A stretch of 64,000 nt of DNA, from contig JAEWSH010000073.1 in the NCBI GenBank assembly GCA_023398375.1, positions 25,802 through 89,801 on the forward strand, in the 5' to 3' direction. Below are positions 45,828 to 54,872 of the stretch, piece by piece. The position numbers were made by a program, and so were the translations under genes. The stretch is from Bacillota bacterium. Its GTDB lineage: Bacteria; Bacillota; Clostridia; Lachnospirales; Lachnospiraceae. Positions within the stretch are counted from its first letter, which is position 1, and each line of letters opens with the position of its first letter. Under the pieces are notes generated by a model, which did no database searches, was not told where the DNA came from, and was given only the letters and a program-made list of their open reading frames with translations.

Positions 45828-46754
45828 ATGTTAATGTTAGGTCCAGTTATTTTATTAGTTATGCTTTTAATTGTTATTTTATTACTTGCTTCCTGCATCA
45901 AAATCGTACCGCAGGCACAGGCATTCGTTGTAGAGCGTCTGGGTGCGTATCAGGGAACCTGGTCAGTTGGTCTGCACGTAAAAGTACCATTTTTTGATAA
46001 AGTTGCCAAAAGAGTAATATTAAAAGAACAAGTTGTTGACTTTGCTCCGCAGCCTGTTATCACAAAGGATAATGTTACGATGCGAATTGATACGGTCGTG
46101 TTCTTCCAAATTACAGATCCTAAATTATTTGCCTATGGTGTTGAGAACCCGATTATGGCGATTGAAAATCTGACAGCAACTACACTTAGAAATATCATTG
46201 GTGATTTGGAACTTGATCAGACGCTTACGTCGAGGGAAACAATCAATACAAAAATGAGAGCTTCTCTGGATATTGCTACAGATCCTTGGGGCATTAAAGT
46301 AAATCGTGTTGAGTTGAAAAATATTATTCCGCCAGCCGCTATTCAGGATGCTATGGAGAAGCAGATGAAGGCAGAACGTGAACGCCGTGAATCTATCTTG
46401 CGTGCAGAAGGTGAGAAAAGATCCAGTATTCTTGTTTCAGAAGGTAGGAAAGAATCTGCTATTTTGGATGCAGAAGGTGAGAAACAATCTGCAATTCTTC
46501 GTGCAGAAGCACAGAAGGAAAAGATGATTCGAGAAGCAGAAGGTGAAGCTGCTGCAATTTTAAAAATTCAGCAGGCAACTGCAGATGGTATTCGTTTTAT
46601 AAAAGAAGCCGGAGCTGATGAGGCAGTTCTCAGAATTAAGAGCTTAGAAGCTTTTGAAAGAGCTGCAGACGGTCAGGCTACTAAGATCATTATTCCATCA
46701 GAAATCCAAGGGATAGCAGGGCTTGCAAGTTCTTTGAAAGAAATTATAAAATGA
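45828..46754 (+). CDS. SPFH/band-7 (stomatin-like) membrane protein
   Basis: A 308-residue protein. One N-terminal membrane segment (about 3-24) is followed by the band-7 domain (about 25-190; IVPQAQAFVVERLGAYQGTWSVGLHVKVPFFDKV) and a long coiled coil rich in AEGEK repeats (about 185-260). It is expected to assemble into membrane microdomain scaffolds with the NfeD-like partner encoded upstream. QmcA/HflC-type name possible; no precise role. Confidence 0.92.
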   Translation: MLMLGPVILLVMLLIVILLLASCIKIVPQAQAFVVERLGAYQGTWSVGLHVKVPFFDKVAKRVILKEQVVDFAPQPVITKDNVTMRIDTVVFFQITDPKLFAYGVENPIMAIENLTATTLRNIIGDLELDQTLTSRETINTKMRASLDIATDPWGIKVNRVELKNIIPPAAIQDAMEKQMKAERERRESILRAEGEKRSSILVSEGRKESAILDAEGEKQSAILRAEAQKEKMIREAEGEAAAILKIQQATADGIRFIKEAGADEAVLRIKSLEAFERAADGQATKIIIPSEIQGIAGLASSLKEIIK

Positions 46755-46781
46755 CCTGATAAATATATTTTATAAGACATT

Positions 46782-46811
46782 GAAGGCACAGGGGAATCCT
46801 CTTGTGTCTTC
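46782..46811 (+). other. Hairpin in the argF leader
   Basis: GAAGGCACAGGGG pairs with CCTCTTGTGTCTTC, giving about 13 pairs including G-T pairs. No T run follows, so it is not a standard terminator. It might act in mRNA stability or argF control. Confidence 0.4.
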
Positions 46812-46845
46812 TTGCGGACTTATACACATACAAGGAGAATATACC

Positions 46846-47844
46846 ATGAGCATCAATTTGAATGGACGTCATTTTTTAAAATTACTGGATTATACAACGG
46901 AAGAAATTGTATATTTACTTGATTTGGCAGCAGACTTCAAGGAAAAGAAGAAAAATGGTATTTTAGTAGATGGATTAAAAGGTAAGAATGTTGCACTCAT
47001 CTTTGAGAAAACAAGTACAAGGACCAGATGCGCCTTTGAAGTTGCAGCGCATGACCTTGGTATGGGTACGACTTATCTGGACCCAACGGGATCACAAATC
47101 GGAAAAAAAGAAAGCATTGCAGATACCGCAAGGGTACTTGGAAGTATGTATGAAGGAATTGAGTATCGGGGATTTGAACAGTCAATTGTAGAAGAGTTGG
47201 CAAAGTATGCGGGTGTTCCGGTATGGAACGGTTTAACAAATGAATTCCATCCTACGCAAATGTTAGCGGATCTGTTGACGATCCGTGAAAAATTGGGAAC
47301 GCTACAGGGGATCAAACTTACCTTTATGGGTGATGCAAGATACAACATGGGTAATTCATGGATGGTTGCCTGTGCAAAAATGGGGATGCATTTTACGGCA
47401 TGTGCGCCAAAAGAATATTTTCCAAATTCGGAACTGATAGCGGAATGTAAGGCGATTGCAGCAAAAACAGGCGCAACAATTACGCTGACAGAAGATGTTG
47501 AAGAAGGAACCAAGAATGCGGATGTTATTTACACGGATGTATGGGTATCCATGGGAGAACCGGACGAAGTGTGGGAAAGCAGAATCAAAGAATTATCTCC
47601 CTATCAAGTGAATGGTAAGATCATGGCCCAGGCAGCAGATAGAGCTATCTTTATGCACTGCTTACCGGCATTCCATGATTTAAAAACAAAAACAGGAAAA
47701 CTAATGGGTGAAAAATTCGGTATTACAGAGATGGAAGTAACGGATGAGGTATTTGAGTCACCACGATCAGTTGTTTTTGAAGAAGCGGAAAATCGCATGC
47801 ATACAATAAAAGCAGTTATGGCAGCGACACTTGGGTATCGATAG
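46846..47844 (+). CDS. argF: Ornithine carbamoyltransferase
   Basis: A 332-residue enzyme that makes citrulline from ornithine and carbamoyl phosphate in arginine synthesis or breakdown. The carbamoyl-phosphate site EKTSTRTRCAFEVAAHD, the site FHPTQMLADL, and FMHCLPAFHD are all intact. ATG 46846 follows AAGGAGA; an earlier ATG at 46780 lies upstream of this site. The anabolic or catabolic role cannot be told, as no other arg gene is nearby; argF is used for the common anabolic name. Confidence 0.93.
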   Translation: MSINLNGRHFLKLLDYTTEEIVYLLDLAADFKEKKKNGILVDGLKGKNVALIFEKTSTRTRCAFEVAAHDLGMGTTYLDPTGSQIGKKESIADTARVLGSMYEGIEYRGFEQSIVEELAKYAGVPVWNGLTNEFHPTQMLADLLTIREKLGTLQGIKLTFMGDARYNMGNSWMVACAKMGMHFTACAPKEYFPNSELIAECKAIAAKTGATITLTEDVEEGTKNADVIYTDVWVSMGEPDEVWESRIKELSPYQVNGKIMAQAADRAIFMHCLPAFHDLKTKTGKLMGEKFGITEMEVTDEVFESPRSVVFEEAENRMHTIKAVMAATLGYR

Positions 47845-47845
47845 T

Positions 47846-48829
47846 ATGATGAAGACAAAGATCTTATCGCTGTTAAGAAATACAACGGAATATATTTCGG
47901 GTCAGGAGATCTGTGAACATTTGGGCGTATCCAGAACGGCAGTGTGGAAAGTGATCAACCAGTTAAAAGAAGAAGGTTATGTCATTGAAGCCATACAAAA
48001 TAAAGGTTACAGAATCATGGAATATCCAGACGTTCTCACAAAGAGCGAGATCGCAAGCAGATTACGGACGAAATGGGCGGGACGACACTTACACTGTTAT
48101 GAGGATATTAGCTCCACCAATATGGAAGCAAAGAAACAGGCCGAGGAAGGTGAACCGCATGGAACCCTTGTGGTGGCGGATAAACAGAATGCCGGACGCG
48201 GCAGGCGCGGCAAAGCATGGGAATCTCCTGCGGGAAGCTCCGTGTATATGACGATCCTGTTGCGCCCGGAATTTTCGCCTGATAAGGCTTCTATGCTTAC
48301 ATTACTTATGGCGCTTGCAGTTGGGAATGCGGTGACAGATGTGAGCGGGATGGAAGTGAAAATCAAGTGGCCCAATGATATCGTCCTGAATGGTAAAAAG
48401 ATCTGTGGAATTTTGACAGAAATGAGTGCCGAACTGGATTACATTCACCATGTGGTAATCGGCGTCGGTATTAATGTAAATCAAGACAATTTTCCGGAAG
48501 AAATCTGTGCAACAGCGACATCATTATATCTGGAAAGTGGAGAACACCATGCAAGGGCAGCGCTAATAGAGCGAGGTGTGTATTATTTTGAACGCTATTA
48601 TGAACAATTTATAGAGAAGCAGAATCTGGAAGATGTATTGAAAGAGTATAACGAGTTGCTGATCAACAAGGGGCAGGGAGTACGCGTGCTTGATCCCAAA
48701 AATGAATTCGAGGGGATCGCTTTGGGAATTAATGAGTCGGGTGAATTGCTGGTCAAAAAAGAAGATGGTGAAGTTGCAGTGGTCTACGCCGGAGAGGTCT
48801 CCGTACGTGGATTATATGGTTATGTATAG
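47846..48829 (+). CDS. birA: Biotin-protein ligase and biotin repressor
   Basis: A 327-residue bifunctional protein. The N-terminal helix-turn-helix (about 1-60; GQEICEHLGVSRTAVWKVINQLKEEG) binds operator DNA; the ligase domain has AGRGRRGKAWESPAGSSVYM and KWPNDIVLNGKKICGILTE and attaches biotin to carboxylases; a short C-terminal SH3-like domain follows. It starts one base after the argF stop, so it is probably co-expressed. The ribosome binding site is weak; ATG 47849 is an alternative start. Confidence 0.94.
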   Translation: MMKTKILSLLRNTTEYISGQEICEHLGVSRTAVWKVINQLKEEGYVIEAIQNKGYRIMEYPDVLTKSEIASRLRTKWAGRHLHCYEDISSTNMEAKKQAEEGEPHGTLVVADKQNAGRGRRGKAWESPAGSSVYMTILLRPEFSPDKASMLTLLMALAVGNAVTDVSGMEVKIKWPNDIVLNGKKICGILTEMSAELDYIHHVVIGVGINVNQDNFPEEICATATSLYLESGEHHARAALIERGVYYFERYYEQFIEKQNLEDVLKEYNELLINKGQGVRVLDPKNEFEGIALGINESGELLVKKEDGEVAVVYAGEVSVRGLYGYV

Positions 48830-48844
48830 AATGGTGAATGATAT

Positions 48845-49192
48845 ATGAGTGACAAAAAAGTAGTTTTATGCGGTGCAAATGCATATGAACAAAAATATTA
48901 TTTTAATGAAGAATTTAATAAAATACCAGATTCCATTAAAGAAGAACTTAGAATTATATGTGTCTTATTTACAAGAGAAGTGGGCGGCGTTTTCATGATC
49001 GTATTTGAAGAAGACGGAACACTTGCATTGCAAACAGATGCGCATGAAGAAGATATTACATATGATGAGATCAGCAGTGGACTGCTAGTCAGTGAGATTC
49101 GCCGACAAAGACAGGAATTATTAGAATCTTTAAGCCTTTATTACAGGGCCGTCGTATTGCGTGAAGATATTTCGGATTCATTGGAAGACTAG
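48845..49192 (+). CDS. Conserved protein of unknown function (DUF6145-like)
   Basis: A 115-residue soluble protein, acidic, with no membrane segment. The opening MSDKKVVLCGANAYEQKYYFNEEF and the later LFTREVGGVFMIVFEEDG resemble a small family I know from Lachnospiraceae as DUF6145; the name is from memory. It sits between birA and coaX, in a gene order that suggests an operon. No function can be given. Confidence 0.7.
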   Translation: MSDKKVVLCGANAYEQKYYFNEEFNKIPDSIKEELRIICVLFTREVGGVFMIVFEEDGTLALQTDAHEEDITYDEISSGLLVSEIRRQRQELLESLSLYYRAVVLREDISDSLED

Positions 49193-49203
49193 GAGGAAAA
49201 ACC

Positions 49204-49974
49204 ATGCTGTTAGTGCTTGATGTGGGAAATACAAATATTACATTTGGTGTGTATAAAGGACAAAAATTGATAACAACATTTCGTATGACGACGAAACTAG
49301 CCCGAACTTCAGATGAATTTGGAATCGCAATTATTGAAATGCTGAAGGCAGACGGAATCACAAAAAAGGACATAAAGGGTGCGGTGACTGCCAGTGTAGT
49401 TCCTAATATTATGCACGCATTGACAGGCTCTATAAAGAGGTATCTGGGAATACGTCCGTTAAGCATCGGGCCGGGGGTAAAGACAGGAATTAAGATCATA
49501 ACAGAAAATCCCAGAGAGATTGGAGCGGATCGCATTGTAGATGCGGTCGCAGCATATGAAATATATGGCGGTCCTGTTCTTGTGATCGATTTTGGAACAG
49601 CTACCACGTATGATCTTGTGACAGAGCAGGGAGAATTCGCGGCGGGTATTACAGCACCGGGGATTCGTATTGCAGCAAAGGCATTATGGGAAGATACAGC
49701 AAGACTTCCAGAGATTGAGATCAAGAAGCCATCTTCTATTCTGGCACAGGAAACCATCAGCAGTATGCAGGCGGGGCTTGTATATGGACAAATCGGTCAG
49801 ACGGAATACATTATTGATAAAGTAAGGAAGGAAAGCGGTTATCAGAACATGAAAATAATCGCAACAGGCGGACTTGGCAGGATCATAGCAGATGAAACAG
49901 AAAGTATCGATGTATACAACAATACACTCACATTAGAGGGACTTCGCCTTATATACGAGAAAAATGTGAAATAG
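49204..49974 (+). CDS. coaX: Type III pantothenate kinase
   Basis: A 256-residue enzyme that phosphorylates pantothenate, the first step of coenzyme A synthesis. The N-terminal MLLVLDVGNTNITFGVYKG, PGVKTGIKI, GADRIVDAVAAYE and DFGTATTYDLV are the family's nucleotide- and substrate-binding signatures. AGGAGG precedes the ATG. Usual neighbour of birA and dus in Clostridia. Confidence 0.95.
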   Translation: MLLVLDVGNTNITFGVYKGQKLITTFRMTTKLARTSDEFGIAIIEMLKADGITKKDIKGAVTASVVPNIMHALTGSIKRYLGIRPLSIGPGVKTGIKIITENPREIGADRIVDAVAAYEIYGGPVLVIDFGTATTYDLVTEQGEFAAGITAPGIRIAAKALWEDTARLPEIEIKKPSSILAQETISSMQAGLVYGQIGQTEYIIDKVRKESGYQNMKIIATGGLGRIIADETESIDVYNNTLTLEGLRLIYEKNVK

Positions 49975-49995
49975 AAAGCGGGAACGGTAATCTAC

Positions 49996-50961
49996 ATGAG
50001 TAAGCTGCAGATTGGAAATGTAGTATTAGAGAATAATTTGATATTGGCTCCTATGGCAGGCGTAACAGACCTGCCATTTCGCTTACTATGCAAAGAGCAG
50101 GGAGCCGGGCTTCTGTGTATGGAAATGGTAAGCGCAAAAGCAATCTACTATAATAATAAAAATACGGAAGCACTTCTTGAGATTCACGAGGAAGAGCAGC
50201 CGGTGTCAATGCAATTATTTGGATCTGATCCTGATATTATAAGTGAAATGGCAAAGCGCATTGAAGAGAGACCTTTTGCAATTTTAGATATTAATATGGG
50301 GTGTCCGGTTCCCAAGGTCGTGAACAACCACGAGGGATCCGCGTTAATGAAAGAACCAAAGCTGGTGGAAGCGATCATTAGCAAGACAGTGAGAGCCATT
50401 CGAAAGCCAGTTACCGTTAAGATTCGTAAAGGCTTCAATGATACTATGGTGAATGCTGTAGAAATTGCAAGGATTGCAGAAGCTTCCGGAGCAGCGGCGG
50501 TCGCGGTACATGGGAGAACCAGAGAACAGTATTATTCCGGAGAAGCGGATTGGGATATCATCAGGCAGGTAAAAGAGGCAGTCAGTATTCCGGTCATTGG
50601 AAATGGTGATGTCAGTTCACCGGAATCTGCAAAGGCAATTGTCGAACAGACGGGTTGTGATGGTATTATGATAGGGCGTGCAGCACGTGGAAACCCGTGG
50701 ATCTTTTCTGAGATAACGTCCTATCTTGATACGGGAAAAATACCCGAAAGACCGGATAATGCAATCATGAAACAGACTATTTTGCGTCATGCAAAGTTAC
50801 AATTACAGTACAAAGGTGCCTTTATTGGAATCAGAGAAATGCGAAAACATCTGTCATGGTATACTGCAGGATATCCGCATTCATCCAAGCTGAGACAGCA
50901 GATCAATAATATGGAAAGCTTTGAGGAATTGGAAGAAAGTATAGATTTGATATTTGGGTAA
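49996..50961 (+). CDS. dusB: tRNA-dihydrouridine synthase
   Basis: A 321-residue FMN enzyme that reduces uridine in tRNA. It has a TIM barrel beginning ILAPMAGVTDLPFRLLCKEQGAG, the catalytic-cysteine motif INMGCPVPKVVNNHEGSALM, and the FMN site VHGRTREQYYSGEADW. The DusB name is the closest match. Stop to start from coaX is 21 bases. Confidence 0.93.
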   Translation: MSKLQIGNVVLENNLILAPMAGVTDLPFRLLCKEQGAGLLCMEMVSAKAIYYNNKNTEALLEIHEEEQPVSMQLFGSDPDIISEMAKRIEERPFAILDINMGCPVPKVVNNHEGSALMKEPKLVEAIISKTVRAIRKPVTVKIRKGFNDTMVNAVEIARIAEASGAAAVAVHGRTREQYYSGEADWDIIRQVKEAVSIPVIGNGDVSSPESAKAIVEQTGCDGIMIGRAARGNPWIFSEITSYLDTGKIPERPDNAIMKQTILRHAKLQLQYKGAFIGIREMRKHLSWYTAGYPHSSKLRQQINNMESFEELEESIDLIFG

Positions 50962-50978
50962 TACTATAAAGTATTATG

Positions 50979-51064
50979 AATGATTCAATTGTCAAAAGCT
51001 TCTTATAATCGAATTCGTCAATTTGCACAATTTACGTTACTACAAATTGACACTTGAATCATAT
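50979..51064 (+). repeat. Short relative of the galE-downstream inverted repeat
   Basis: Arms ATGATTCAATTGTCAA and its near reverse complement at 51045-51064 flank AGCTTCTTATAATCGAATTCGTCAATTTGCAC. The left part matches both ends of the 20774-21177 element over about 40 bases (AATTGTCAAAAGCTT, then GTCAATTTGCAC). It looks like a copy lacking the central part. Confidence 0.7.
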
Positions 51065-51071
51065 AGATTTT

Positions 51072-51893
51072 ATGAATAAAGAAGAGGATTGTTTCATACC
51101 CTTCATTATGAAGAATTTTGAATATGAAACAATCGTCTATTTTTATTTACGAACAGCAGATACTAATAATGCATTGCCTGCAATGGCAGGCAGTAAAATG
51201 AGCATACGGATATATATGCATTATCTGAAATTGTGTTATGAGTATCGAAGAAAGCCGGTATTATATCATCCTAAAAAATGTTTCGGCATACATGTCATTT
51301 TCTGTCAGTTGGAGTTCGGCAGGAAGTACATGCACAGTTTGACTGTCCCACAAGTTGAAAAATTGATACAACTGGCATTGAACAGCATAAGAAAAAATAT
51401 AGAAGTAATTACTGATATATGGTACGAGCCGGAACTTGCATCCTATATACGGGCATCAAGAATACACTTCCCATTGTCCTTTTTAAAAGAAGTGTATCTA
51501 CGGCATATTAAAGATGGAATTCTTGTGGTCCGGGATGGAGAACAAGCAGAAAGCTTTGTATGGGAAATTTATGAGATGCTGAATTATTTGTTTGTTTTTA
51601 CAGATGAGGAAGAAAAATGGGAGGAACTGGAACGGTTCGCATATGAGCATACAGGCCTGATCATTCAATATAATAGTGCACCAATGCATCTGAACAGAGG
51701 AAACAGAGCACTGCACTATTTTGATTTCAGCGACCGTGATCCGGAAGATTTTCGGATGCTTCCCAAAGGGACTATTTATTTCGACTTTGCAATGACGAAA
51801 GAGAAGCAGCGTATTATAGAAGGAAAGCGGAAAGATATCAGGTATGTCAGCTTCCCAAAATGCCTTGACACTTGCGCAGTAAGTGCGCTATAA
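51072..51893 (+). CDS. Protein of unknown function
   Basis: A 273-residue soluble protein, charged, with no recognised domain. The middle and end have a run of aromatic residues (for example EIYEMLNYLFVF, RALHYFDFSDRDPEDF). No ribosome binding site is clear: ATG 51072 is the first after the repeat at 50979, whose right arm would encode the extra residues from a TTG at 51054. Its 3' end holds the greA promoter. Between dus and greA; no function can be given. Confidence 0.6.
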   Translation: MNKEEDCFIPFIMKNFEYETIVYFYLRTADTNNALPAMAGSKMSIRIYMHYLKLCYEYRRKPVLYHPKKCFGIHVIFCQLEFGRKYMHSLTVPQVEKLIQLALNSIRKNIEVITDIWYEPELASYIRASRIHFPLSFLKEVYLRHIKDGILVVRDGEQAESFVWEIYEMLNYLFVFTDEEEKWEELERFAYEHTGLIIQYNSAPMHLNRGNRALHYFDFSDRDPEDFRMLPKGTIYFDFAMTKEKQRIIEGKRKDIRYVSFPKCLDTCAVSAL

Positions 51894-51894
51894 T
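51865..51894 (+). promoter_or_regulatory. Promoter of greA-lysS
   Basis: A perfect TTGACA at 51865-51870 and TATAAT at 51889-51894, 18 bases apart. The spacer contains a GCGCA/TGCGC palindrome that might bind a repressor. Confidence 0.75.
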
Positions 51895-51972
51895 ACCTTA
51901 GTTAAATAGGGGCAATGGGTAATAACACATTAGATGTGAAACTATACAAGATAAAAGGAAGGTTTAACTATC

Positions 51973-52455
51973 ATGGAAGCGAAGAAAAACATATTAACCT
52001 ATGAAGGGCTTAGAAAATACGAAGACGAGTTACATGATCTTAAAGTAGTAAAAAGAAAAGAAGTAGCGCAGAAGATCAAGGAAGCCAGAGAACAAGGTGA
52101 CTTATCCGAAAATGCAGAATATGATGCGGCAAAAGACGAACAGCGCGATATCGAAAGCAGAATCGAAGAATTAGAGAAAATCCTTAAGAATGCAGAAGTT
52201 GTTGTTGAAGAGGAAGTCGATCTTGATAAAATCAGCATCGGATGCAGAGTTAAGATTCTTGATATGGAATATAATGAAGAGTTAGATTATAAAATTGTTG
52301 GATCCACAGAAGCAAACAGTTTAAAAGGTAAGATTTCAAATGAATCTCCAGTAGGAAAAGCGCTGCTCGGAGCAAAAGCAGATGAAGTGGTAGAGGTAGA
52401 GACACAAGCTGGTACCTTAAGATATAAAGTACTTGAGATTCAGAGATCCAACTAA
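51973..52455 (+). CDS. greA: Transcription elongation factor GreA
   Basis: A 160-residue factor that rescues backtracked RNA polymerase by stimulating cleavage of the transcript. N-terminal coiled coil (about 1-75; LSENAEYDAAKDEQRDIESRI with the acidic tip) and C-terminal FKBP-like domain (SPVGKALLGAKADEVVEV). Length standard. Thirty bases before lysS and co-transcribed from the promoter at 51865. Confidence 0.97.
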   Translation: MEAKKNILTYEGLRKYEDELHDLKVVKRKEVAQKIKEAREQGDLSENAEYDAAKDEQRDIESRIEELEKILKNAEVVVEEEVDLDKISIGCRVKILDMEYNEELDYKIVGSTEANSLKGKISNESPVGKALLGAKADEVVEVETQAGTLRYKVLEIQRSN

Positions 52456-52484
52456 CTGGAATGGATAAGAAGGAGTGTAAGACA

Positions 52485-53984
52485 TTGGCTGAAACACAAA
52501 ACAATGGAAATGAACAGGAACAGGACATTAATCAGCTTTTAAAGGTACGTAGAGAAAAGCTCGCAAATTTGCAGGCAGATGGGAAAAATCCCTTTGAAAT
52601 CATGAAATATGACGTATCACATCATAGCGAAGAAATTAAACATACATTTGATGCATTAGAAGGACAAACAGTAACAGTAGCCGGACGTATCATGTCAAAA
52701 CGTGTTATGGGAAAAGCATCTTTTTGCAATCTACAGGATTTGAAAGGTTCCATTCAATCTTATGTGGCAAGAGATAGTATTGGAGAAGAACCATATAAAG
52801 ATTTTAAAAAATATGATGTTGGTGACATTGTAGGAATCAAAGGGGAAGTATTTAAAACAAAGACAGGAGAAATTTCCATCCACGCAGCCGAAATTACACT
52901 TTTATCTAAGAGTCTTCAGATCCTTCCGGAAAAATTCCATGGTCTGACCAATACGGATATCCGTTATCGCCAAAGATATGTAGATCTGATCATGAATGAA
53001 GAGGTAAAAAATACATTTGTAAAACGTTCACAGATCATCAGTGCGATCCGTCGTTATCTTGACAGTGAAGGTTTTATGGAAGTGGAGACACCTGTTCTGG
53101 TATCCAATGCAGGTGGTGCGTCTGCAAGACCTTTTGAAACACATTACAATGCACTTGATGAAGATGTAAAGCTTCGCATCTCTCTTGAACTATATTTAAA
53201 GAGATTGATCGTCGGCGGTCTTGAAAGAGTATATGAGATCGGTCGCGTGTTTCGTAATGAGGGCGTCGACACAAGACATAATCCAGAGTTCACATTGATG
53301 GAATTATATCAGGCATATACGGATTACAATGGCATGATGGATCTGAGTGAGAATCTGTATCGTTTTGTTGCAATGGAAGTACTTGGTACAACCAAGATCC
53401 AGTACGTAGATGTTGAAATAGATCTTGGGAAACCATTTGAACGTATTACGATGCTTGAAGCAGTAAAGAAATATGCAGGTGTTGATTTTAAGGAAGTGCT
53501 TTCTGACGAGGAAGCAAAATCATTGGCCGATAAACATGGCATCCATTACGAAGACAGGCATAAAAAGGGTGATATTCTAAGCCTATTCTTTGAAGAATTC
53601 GTTGAAGATAAGTTGGTTCAGCCTACATTCGTTATGGATCATCCCGTTGAGATATCTCCGCTGACGAAAAGAAAACCAACAGATCCGGAGTATACAGAGC
53701 GTTTTGAATTATTCATTACCTGCCGTGAAATGGCAAATGCATATTCTGAGCTCAATGATCCGATCGATCAAAGAGCACGTTTTGAATCTCAGGAAGAACT
53801 CAAAAAGCTGGGCGATGAAGAGGCCAACAGCATCGACGAAGATTTCCTGAATGCATTGGAAATAGGTATGCCGCCAACAGGAGGTATCGGCTTCGGCATC
53901 GACCGTATGGTCATGCTGCTGACAAACTCATCAGCAATCAGGGACGTGTTGTTGTTCCCGACGATGAAATCGCTTGATAAATAA
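52485..53984 (+). CDS. lysS: Lysyl-tRNA synthetase, class II
   Basis: A 499-residue enzyme. An N-terminal OB anticodon-binding domain (about 55-165) is followed by the class II core with motif 2 FRNEGVDTRHNPEFTLMELYQAY and motif 3 GIGFGIDRMVML. A TTG start at 52485 fits AAGGAG nine bases upstream; an ATG at 52461 has no clear site. It ends the core gene block; the accessory island begins after it. Confidence 0.95.
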   Translation: MAETQNNGNEQEQDINQLLKVRREKLANLQADGKNPFEIMKYDVSHHSEEIKHTFDALEGQTVTVAGRIMSKRVMGKASFCNLQDLKGSIQSYVARDSIGEEPYKDFKKYDVGDIVGIKGEVFKTKTGEISIHAAEITLLSKSLQILPEKFHGLTNTDIRYRQRYVDLIMNEEVKNTFVKRSQIISAIRRYLDSEGFMEVETPVLVSNAGGASARPFETHYNALDEDVKLRISLELYLKRLIVGGLERVYEIGRVFRNEGVDTRHNPEFTLMELYQAYTDYNGMMDLSENLYRFVAMEVLGTTKIQYVDVEIDLGKPFERITMLEAVKKYAGVDFKEVLSDEEAKSLADKHGIHYEDRHKKGDILSLFFEEFVEDKLVQPTFVMDHPVEISPLTKRKPTDPEYTERFELFITCREMANAYSELNDPIDQRARFESQEELKKLGDEEANSIDEDFLNALEIGMPPTGGIGFGIDRMVMLLTNSSAIRDVLLFPTMKSLDK

Positions 53985-54185
53985 GAAATAATTAATCCAA
54001 ATTGGTTCAATGTACCACCAAAGTATTCTTATTTACAACGAATCTCAAAGTGCTTCAATGGAGCATAATAGACTTCTATAAAGGATATGAAAGCTGATAC
54101 GATAATTTATGAAGTCAGCAACAGTCAAATAAAAATAACAAACATGCGAGAAATAGCGTGTGGTCAAAAGTGTTGTAAAGATATT

Positions 54186-54231
54186 AGGACATTTCGAAGC
54201 CCAGATAATGGGCAGAGAAGTGTCCTTTTTG
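54186..54231 (+). terminator. Terminator-like hairpin in the left island border
   Basis: GGACATTTC and GAAGTGTCC with an inner CCC/GGG pair, followed by TTTTTG. It may end lysS or an unseen small transcript. Confidence 0.7.
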
Positions 54232-54415
54232 TATTGCTACAAGCAGACATGAGCAATACACGAAGTGTCTGCGATTGACAGCTTAATATGCTCACATGTA
54301 AGCATTGCCTATCGGACCTATCACCATCCAATTCAAAACATCAGAAAGCAATTTGGTAATATGTCAAGAACATAATTAAATTGTTTTTGATAGAGAAGGG
54401 TAACTTAAAAAGACC

Positions 54416-54444
54416 TACGGCTTATCAAATAATATTAAGCCGTA
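54416..54444. repeat. Perfect nine-pair hairpin
   Basis: TACGGCTTA and TAAGCCGTA around an 11-base AT-rich loop, without a T run. It lies just upstream of the small frame at 54487. Confidence 0.5.
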
Positions 54445-54486
54445 AATGATTGGAGACAAAAAACTAAAACAAAAGAAATTAGAGAA

Positions 54487-54630
54487 ATGTTAATTCGTGA
54501 GTTCCAAAGCTATTCAACGATTGAAGCGAATATTCTGAAAGGGAAAAATCTGAAAAGAATTTTTGGGGCAATTGCAGACAAGGATAATTTAGATGAGATA
54601 CAGGAAAAAGTGATGACGTTAAAGGACTAA
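54487..54630 (+). pseudogene. Small helical protein or remnant of a mobile-element gene
   Basis: A 47-residue frame (begins MLIREFQSYSTIEANILKGKN, ends IQEKVMTLKD). A GGAG site lies well upstream (54451), at a place where the frame reads ACTAAAACAAAAGAAATT without a start codon; the protein may once have begun there. A terminator-like hairpin follows (54655-54702). It resembles small proteins carried by integrated elements, but no family was recognised. Confidence 0.35.
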
Positions 54631-54654
54631 AAATTCAAAGATAATATTTGAATG

Positions 54655-54702
54655 AAGGCTCTGGTTTCTATTATTAGTAGTTAATCAGTGCCTTTCTTTT
54701 TA
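54655..54702 (+). terminator. Terminator after the 47-residue frame
   Basis: AAGGC-CTGGTT pairs with AATCAG-GCCTT with two mismatches, followed by TCTTTTT. Confidence 0.6.
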
Positions 54703-54804
54703 CCTTGCAGCACTGTTGTAGGTTCGTGCTGTCAACAGATAGAAGCTGATATGAGTATGAATTTAATAATTTCACTTTACGGTGCGAGAGAGTATAAATA
54801 TACG

Positions 54805-54833
54805 TTGAAACTATTCGCCATAAGGAATATAAT
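54805..54833 (+). promoter_or_regulatory. Strong promoter of the island operon
   Basis: TTGAAA at 54805-54810 and a perfect TATAAT at 54828-54833, exactly 17 bases apart. Transcription should start near 54840, about 33 bases before the first gene. Confidence 0.75.
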
Positions 54834-54872
54834 TAAACAAATATGTTGTCATTTGGTATATGGAGGATTTAT

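Larger units (their letters stand above)
53985..54486. other. Gap after lysS with no supported gene
   Basis: Only short frames are found, none with good ribosome binding sites. It has a terminator at 54186-54231 and a hairpin at 54416-54444. A short frame at 54319-54369 could be an eroded remnant. This is the left border zone of the island. Confidence 0.5.

Noticed and set aside
54087..54278. 63-residue frame in the left island border
   Set aside because: No ribosome binding site, and a terminator hairpin lies inside it; composition does not look coding.
54290..54390. Integrase C-terminus in the left border
   Set aside because: Only about 30 codons are open and no clear catalytic tyrosine motif is seen.
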